A stretch of DNA of 41,705 bases from the NCBI GenBank assembly GCA_002751075.1, contig NAOQ01000063.1, forward strand, positions 44,145-85,849. The letters are read 5' to 3'. The notes under the pieces are model-generated. The model saw only the letters and a program-made list of their open reading frames with translations, was not told where the DNA came from and did no database searches. This document shows positions 35,452 through 41,705 of the stretch, one piece after another (positions within the stretch are counted from its first letter, which is position 1; every line of letters starts with the position of its first letter). The DNA comes from Ichthyophonus hoferi. Taxonomy: Eukaryota > Opisthokonta > Ichthyosporea > Ichthyophonida > Ichthyophonidae. The position numbers and the translations under genes were made by a program.

Positions 35452-37366
35452 ATGCAGATACAAGAAAGTGTTCTCGTAATAGTTGGCCTGGTAGCCATCA
35501 CCGGTCTAGGTTCACTGCGGGGTATTATATCTACCCTTAGGATCGGGGCTGAGGTCATTACCCATAGCTGTCCACCCCAACAACTGCAATCACAACTCTC
35601 CTCTAGTCATACCTCTACTAGTAACACAGCACAGGCAAAACAACGACAGGCAAATCTATGCTCTTTTGAACGAGAAATAGAAGACTTGCAATTAGAGCGT
35701 GAACGACTTATAGGACAGTTAGAAGAAGCTAGACAACAACGAGCGGAGGCTATGAATGAGGCACAGCAAAGATATGCTAAGGAGGCAAGTAGATCATCCG
35801 TCCTTAATGTGGCACTAGCAGGTAAACAAGTAGAGCTACAGGCAGCAAAAGACCGCTTAAAGGAACTTGAAGAAGCTTCCAATAGGCAACGACGTGAGCT
35901 CATGCAGAGAATAGAAGGATTACAGAGTAGGATTGAGGAGCAGTGGCAGAGCCAACAAAGCCCTTTTTCTTCCTTTTTACATACAGTGGCGGCCATTGAA
36001 GGGAGAGATGGAGTATTGTTGAGTCAGATGGATGTTAGTGATTATTCTCGGTTTGACCTGCCAAGTAGGGCAGCTAATGTTGATGCAACTCTGTATGGGA
36101 GGAAGTTTATGGTTCCTATGCTATCCAATGTACATGCACATAGCACATCACACCAGGTTAGACGAGTGTCTGCCCCTTCTGTAGATGGTGCGGTGGCAGT
36201 GCAGGCAAAATATCTGTTTGAAAAGTCAATGAAGGTGTGTGTTGTTATGTATGTATGCATGTATTGAAGCCAGTTTGTTAAGCTGGTTTGTCTGAATAAC
36301 TTTATTTTCTCCACTACCTTTGTGTAGCAGTATATAATTATGCCTTTGTCTTTGCTTGGTCACACCCCACCCACCTTCCATATGACATTTTTTTTTTAAT
36401 ATTTGCAACAACGCGTGTATATCTGCACCTATATGCATACATATATTATAAAACTGATACTACCTATTACAAATAACCTATAGTACACATATACCTACGT
36501 TACCTATTATTAAGGTGATGTTGTTAAATGGTTTACAATGTGTTTCCAACAGAAACATTTTTACATATTTTGCTTGAACTACAGCTGGATAGATATATCA
36601 CCTTTTTATATTGGCCATGACCTATATATATTAATAATCATACATTGGTTGCAATTGGTTGACTTGTTTATTTCTCAGTTGCTTATAATGTTTTCTTTCA
36701 AACATAAACACAATCCAGTTCACATATATTCCATCTATTTCAGTGTTATTTAGATCCATAGGAACTCGTTTATTTATATATTACCATTGAAAGCATATAA
36801 ATAAATTCATTTATTTCCTTTTTATTAGTAGGTCAACAGATCCTACTAATTCCTTATACTACATATATATTGAGGAACATTTATATTTATAAATATCTTA
36901 TATAGTAGACGAATTATATATGGTCTATGCGGTGCATATTAATTAGCCTAACAGGAATTTGTATTTTATGCTTAGGCCTGGCTTTTACTTTATTGTTCAT
37001 TAACCGGTCTCTATACTCACCTTTAACCTGGCAACAATCTACTATCATAATGATAGCTGTAGTAGTATTTACTTTTTCGTATTAGTAGAATTGTCGCAAT
37101 ACTCTTGAATCTTTATTTGTTTTTTAATTATATATATATATATATATATCTCGTATGAATTATTCCGTCCATTTTATACTTATAGCTCTCCTATCCTATC
37201 CTAACCTAACCTGTACCTCTTTAATTATTAATTATCTACACACATCTTCCCTTTTATTAAGCTCTAACCCAATTCTTCTTTGTAGGGTGCGGCTATTACT
37301 CGGGTTACGGGTGATACTAAGTCAATACGGGCTAGGGTAGAGGCTGGAGAAGCGAGCTCTGAGTGA
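33910..37366 (+). CDS. Unrecognised membrane and coiled-coil protein, 4 exons
   Basis: Exons 33910-34020, 34240-34338, 35458-36234 and 37286-37366 (TGA). All three introns are phase 0 with GTATGT, GTATGT and GTGTGT donors and TTTCAG, ATGCAG and TGTAG acceptors, giving 355 aa. Residues 3-24 are hydrophobic (signal anchor or first membrane span) and 75-95 form a second hydrophobic span (VLVIVGLVAITGLGSL). A Ser/Thr/Gln-rich linker (about 108-135) leads to a long predicted coiled coil at about 139-234, with heptad-like Leu, Glu and Arg (EIEDLQLERERLIGQLEEAR). The rest is polar and ends in GEASSE. I do not recognise the family; the topology suggests a membrane-anchored scaffold or tether. The first ATG and the last small exon are the least certain parts. 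Confidence 0.68.
35409..35450 (+). repeat. (TC)n tract used as polypyrimidine tract
   Basis: About 42 nt of nearly perfect TC dinucleotide, ending seven bases before the large third exon of the coiled-coil gene (acceptor TATGCAG). It directly forms the polypyrimidine tract of this 1.1-kb intron. Confidence 0.9.
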
Positions 37367-39363
37367 AGGAGGAGGGGAAGGATATCAATTAGGGCCAGCA
37401 CATAATAAGTTTACTCGAATGACTTTGTTAGGCGAACGGCTTTTGTTGTATTTTCAGGGCAGTTAGGGACCTTGTATATTTTGATTACAGAATAGAGCAC
37501 AGCATACACTTTTATTCAACACACTACTTATATGCTCATTTGTATGTATGAAACACGATAGTTGTCCCAGTTAAGTTAAATTTATTTTAGAATAATCCAT
37601 GATGTATTTGGACCTAAAGCCATTTTATGAATGAGGTACATATGCAATTTAGAGAGCTTATTTTGACCTATGAAATCTTAGAGCTTGGCTTTTGTGTTAA
37701 TAACAGTATGATATGTGGCTTATGACCGCATTAATTGAGTTATATGGCTTTCTCTGTGGGGAAGCACTTAATACAGGTTCAAAAAGATTAGAAATAAGAG
37801 CTGCCTGGCGTGCTTGGATTTATTAAAGATTGTAGACGTTCAAGGATATGTAAAACTTGTTTTGTTTCTCTCTGCATATAGCCACTTCCAGTGATCATTT
37901 AGATGTAGTATATTGCTTGGGCTTGCTTATTTTCTCTTTGCTCTTATATTAACCTGTCGAATAGCTGCATACACAACTCAGGCAAAGTAACTATGGTTAT
38001 AATTATCTAATTAATCAATCCTGAATTCTGAAGTAATATATATACAAAATCCTAACGTCAGAAAGTATAAACAAGTTCTGCCTGAGAGATTGGGGAGGGG
38101 GACTCTTGATTCTATAGTAATACGGAATAAAGGTTATACCTCTACAGTTTTTACCCTAAATTTTGTATTTGCAATAGTCAGCTGCTCCCCTAAACATGAA
38201 TGGCAATATTACATTTAGTATTAAATAATATTGGCATGGATTACACGTATGGTCACAATTGGAAATGATAGGAATTCTTTGTACCTATTACACTGCAGTA
38301 GTGATAGAAGAGTGTCGTGCCTATAGAACTGGAGTCTAGTTACTATGTGTCAATATATATTTTTGTGTTAGGAGGTAGCAGTTAGATTATGACACAACAG
38401 TAGATCTTTAGCACTTAGTAGCGATACTATATAATAATACGAATTAATACTACTAATTTGAGATATTAATTAAAGATATTAATTAATTATGCTAATTTAT
38501 GTACTAATTATTTCTATCATTTAATGCTACTAATTACTTATACCTGATGATTAAATTCAAATGCCCTCCATATCGTTATAGTCAACTGTAACATATTATT
38601 TCTTATTCGGACAATTATATATGTTTTTAAAGAATTAAACTGTGTGTTGGGTGGTATACACGAATCATTAATTTTGTTAGCCCAGTTATAAATCTTACGT
38701 CATTATACTTGGAAATAAATATTAAGTAGTTCAGTAAAGATCTGATGCCCTTGTAGCATACTGACTAATATGGAAATGTCACATAAAGCGTCTGTATAAA
38801 TAATATTGATCATGGCATATGACTGTCTTTTACAGAAGTATCTATTTAATTTACAGATTTGGATGGTTTAGAGGAAATGAAAAATGTGTATATATTGTCT
38901 TTAAGCTGATCAAGATGGCGTGATGATAATACTTCCGGAATTGTATTAACTAACATCTCTATAAAAACACCGAGACACAACAAGTATATAATATACCCAA
39001 ACAAAAGGAAAAAACACTACAAAATTTATATATCTACATTTTAAATTAAATGGTAAAAATGTAAGAATATTTTCCAAGTTAATGTTCAATCGTTCAAAGA
39101 AGCAGAGCTTTTAACCAATAAAATGCGTATTTAAAATTTATGGACGAACGATATACTATATCATCGAAACTATAATCCATTTATATTACCTTAAACTTGA
39201 ATCAGTTGTACAGAAATTAATTTACATTGTCAGGTTATCTAGGCTGATGATGTTGACAAACGGTCTCTGAATGTAGTTAGTTTTTACTTGGGATTCTAAG
39301 TGTTAAAAATTAGCCTAGTTGACCAAACTACCGTACATAATCGAGGCAATTTTTGCATAAATG

Positions 39364-39400
<37 letters not shown>

Positions 39401-40075
39401 TATAGATATATATGCGATATAGTGCATAAGTTATGAAAATGTGATAGGTTTTTTACTTGGACATTGGATAAGTATTGGTTGGTTAATATTTAAAGAGATA
39501 AATACCAATTGATACTATGCATGTGAATATACTGTGTTCAAGTAAACATGCAATTATCATACTATCTGGGTTAATACAACTATTGTACTAGATTAGTACG
39601 CAATATTATCATTTCAACATATTTTTGGTTGATAATTAACCCAGAATAAAACGTAGTCTGCTAGCTATATTTCTTGGAATTGGATATGGGATAACAACAA
39701 AAAATAAAAAATCAAATGTTAATCGTAGTGGGCAAGATTGAAAACTAAAATGTTGATTACTTTAAACGAATGGGTTAGCTATGCTTCTTGATCTCAATAA
39801 TAAGATAGCCAATAATCAAGAAGATTGTTGCATTAAAAAAATACAATCTTTGTTTTTATTGGTGATATTTATTGGGCAATTCAAAATTAAATTGATTCAA
39901 AATTAAATTGATAAAAAAGATTATTTAGATGGATGGAATTTGCTAGTTTAATTATTGTGGTATTTATTTAAATTATAAAATATCCTATATAATAAATATT
40001 TTATATTATAAGAATACAAAGTATATTAGTATTATAGGACTGTTGTGGGTTCATCAATATAGAGCACCCGAAGAT
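37367..40075. other. Intergenic region between two plus-strand genes
   Basis: About 2.7 kb with no open frame of note on either strand. It should contain the 3' UTR of the coiled-coil gene and the promoter of the kinase gene. It holds an (AT)15 microsatellite at 39367-39396 and AT palindromes near 38455-38520. No RNA gene or protein motif recognised. Confidence 0.45.
39367..39396. repeat. (AT)15 microsatellite
   Basis: Thirty bases of perfect AT dinucleotide about 680 nt upstream of the kinase start. Confidence 0.95.
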
Positions 40076-41580
40076 ATGGAGGAGAAGCTAGTAATACCAC
40101 AGGAAAAGGAGGAGAGGGAGAACATACAAACACCTACATCACAGGAAAGAATCATTGCCACCGAGATATGTAAGTAGTAGCATATACACCTACCCACTAT
40201 TCAAGCAATATATTGTATATTGTAAACTATAAACATATGGTTTTGCTATACGTTCAAGTGAGGCACTAGAAGGGATTGTACTCCGCTACTTTAGTTGATA
40301 TTTTTCATTGAAGCATGACGGTCTGTATGGCTTTGGTATTATGGCAACTTTATACGCTGTTTCGGATCATCTTCACCAAGGATTTATATAAAAGCTATGT
40401 TGTACAAACAGGTTTATGCGAATATTATTTTTCTTACGAGTTCATCGACTTAGTAAATGGATGGAATCAATGTTTTATTTGTGTTATATTTTTTATTTTT
40501 CAACAGCAACTCCTGATAATAACTTCTTTTTGGGCAGTCTTTTATGATTATTACTGGGACCTGCTCACCTACCTGGGCCAACGAAAGAAACGACTAGAAG
40601 CGTATAACCGATCTAAAGAGGAAGGAGAGGTATGCAAAGGAATATATATTTGCAGACCATATGATAGATTCCCTCTATGAATATGCTTAACCTCTTCTTT
40701 TACAGAAGGAATACTCACACACTAGCTCATTCATTTAGATTAATTACAAACCATCACTTGCAGTCTATATATATTAACCTTGCCCCTCATCCTCTCCCCC
40801 CTCTGCCTTAGGCATGTTTCTGTAAAAACCACACTTCCTCTCATCAGTCTCATGTCTTTAGTTTGATTATATATTATACCATGGCTTGTTTCATCTCATG
40901 CTATCTATTATCACTCTCTGGTTACGTTACATTTCCATTTTTCTCTTTTTCCACAGATTATTGTCCTTTTAACATTTTTATAATTTTTAACTAGCTAATT
41001 ATTGTATACCTTTTCCTTTTAAAAAATATTATTTAAAATGTCTCAAGGTAACCAAAGCTACATCAATCCCACAACACAATTCATAATGTTTTTTCTGAGC
41101 TACCAATGAATTCTCTCTATAAATTGTAAATTACACTCTGTCCAATCCCAACAACCTAATTTTTTACTCCATACTTATTCATATATTCTATTATGTAGTA
41201 TTATGTTGTAGTGGATTTTATTTTATTTTATGATATAATATGATATTCTATTATAATATATTGTATTCTTTTGTATTTTATTTTATTCTCTTGTACTCCA
41301 CTCCATCCTATTACCATTGCTTCTTTTGATCAGTACTCTATTTATACTCTCTCTTATTGTTTTTTTCTTCTTTTCTTTATAATGTCTTAACTCTGTTACA
41401 CCTCCAACACTTTAACCATATTCGTACCTCACATTATATCTTCTTATTATCATTTTTTTGCTATAGTGGACAGTGGAAGAAAGAGAAAGTAAATGGAAAA
41501 AGTACTGTGAGAAAGAGACTATATACCTTCGGAGAAGACGGACCAGACTACGGTTCCAAGAATTTAATATATTAACCCAG
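40076..41580 (+). CDS. DBF2: Dbf2/Sid2-type NDR kinase, N-terminal part (exons 1-3, cut by window end)
   Basis: Exons 40076-40169, 40538-40629 and 41467-41580 give the first 100 aa; the gene runs out of the window through an intron starting GTAAGA at 41581. The joined text contains IATEIFFYDYYWDLLTYLGQ, RKKRLEAYNRSKEEGE, then WTVEERESKWKKYC, YLRRRRTRLRFQEFNILTQ. This matches the Dbf2/Sid2 N-terminal regulatory region, which binds Mob1, and the lead-in to the kinase domain, whose Gly-rich loop (VGQGGYG in the family) would start in the next exon. Known role: mitotic-exit/septation-initiation network at spindle poles and the division site. The exon 2 acceptor at 40537 (TTTTTGGGCAG) was chosen because it is the candidate I found that both keeps phase and restores the FFYDYY motif. 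The ATG at 40076 is plausible, but the frame is open upstream, so an earlier start or exon is possible. Confidence 0.86.
41210..41310. repeat. TTTTA/TATTC pentanucleotide-rich tract in kinase intron 2
   Basis: About 100 nt of impure five-base units (TTTTA, ATATA, TATTC variants) inside the intron 40630-41466. It belongs to the same class as the arrays in the LUC7 introns. Confidence 0.65.
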
Positions 41581-41616
41581 GTAAGAGGGTGGAGATGGGG
41601 AGTTGGTAAAAGGAAT

Positions 41617-41705
41617 AGATGTATGTATGTATGTATATATATATGTATGTATGTATGTATATATATATGTATGTATGTATGTATATATATATGTATGTAT
41701 GTATG
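41617..41705 (+). repeat. Composite tandem repeat, 24-bp unit, running off the window
   Basis: The unit consists of TGTATGTATGTATGTA followed by TATATATA, repeated with near-perfect 24-bp period about 3.5 times up to the last base. It is a higher-order array built from ATGT and AT microsatellites, located in intron 3 of the kinase gene. Confidence 0.9.

Noticed and set aside
35607-35996. 129-aa antisense frame rich in Cys and Ser
   Set aside because: It is the exact antisense of the coiled-coil exon; the sense frame has phase-matched splice sites and a coherent heptad pattern.
37190-37215. CCTAT/CCTAA five-base repeats resembling a telomere unit
   Set aside because: Only about five impure units inside an intron pyrimidine tract near an acceptor; no telomeric or subtelomeric context.
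1-41705. CRISPR array, bacterial operon or toxin-antitoxin system
   Set aside because: No regular spacer-repeat structure and no operon layout; the spliced host genes show the window is eukaryotic nuclear DNA.

Overview
This is an AT-rich eukaryotic window with spliced genes, most likely from a fungus and probably an early-diverging lineage. Two things point to fungi. The G-protein beta subunit is closest in wording to fungal Gbeta proteins, and the last gene carries the N-terminal region of a Dbf2/Sid2 (NDR-family) kinase. The introns, about 220 to 1,400 nt, are long for a fungus and full of microsatellites. Together with many degraded retroelement pieces they suggest a large, repeat-rich genome. 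The species cannot be named from the sequence.

Layout. 1-1.25 kb: degraded Ty1/copia pieces in mixed orientation. 3.04-7.41 kb, minus strand: a complete six-exon G-beta gene (342 aa). 12.72-19.13 kb, minus strand: a complete nine-exon LUC7 gene (307 aa, two zinc fingers, Arg/Asp-rich tail). 20.4-23.3 kb: a graveyard of Copia RNase H and C-terminal remnants. 25.66-26.57 kb, minus strand: an intronless 302-aa four-helix membrane protein of claudin/SUR7-like architecture with two PPxY motifs. It lies between two diverged direct repeats that look like LTRs (25.33-25.58 and 27.79-28.05 kb). 28.1-29.2 kb: two Gag-like remnants facing each other as an inverted repeat. About 30.4 kb: a possible LINE reverse-transcriptase scrap. 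33.91-37.37 kb, plus strand: a four-exon gene for an unrecognised 355-aa membrane and coiled-coil protein. 40.08 kb to the window end, plus strand: the first three exons of the Dbf2/Sid2-like kinase, cut off by the window edge.

The exon models were built by hand. Each join has a GT donor and AG acceptor with matching phase, and the G-beta and LUC7 models run end to end at the family's usual length. The genes do not form a pathway or cluster: heterotrimeric G-protein signalling, U1 snRNP 5' splice-site selection, a membrane protein and a mitotic-exit/septation kinase are ordinary unlinked functions. I found no convincing new multi-gene system. The points most worth a second look are the intronless PPxY tetraspan gene between LTR-like repeats, the facing Gag-like copies, the expanded introns and the unrecognised coiled-coil membrane protein.
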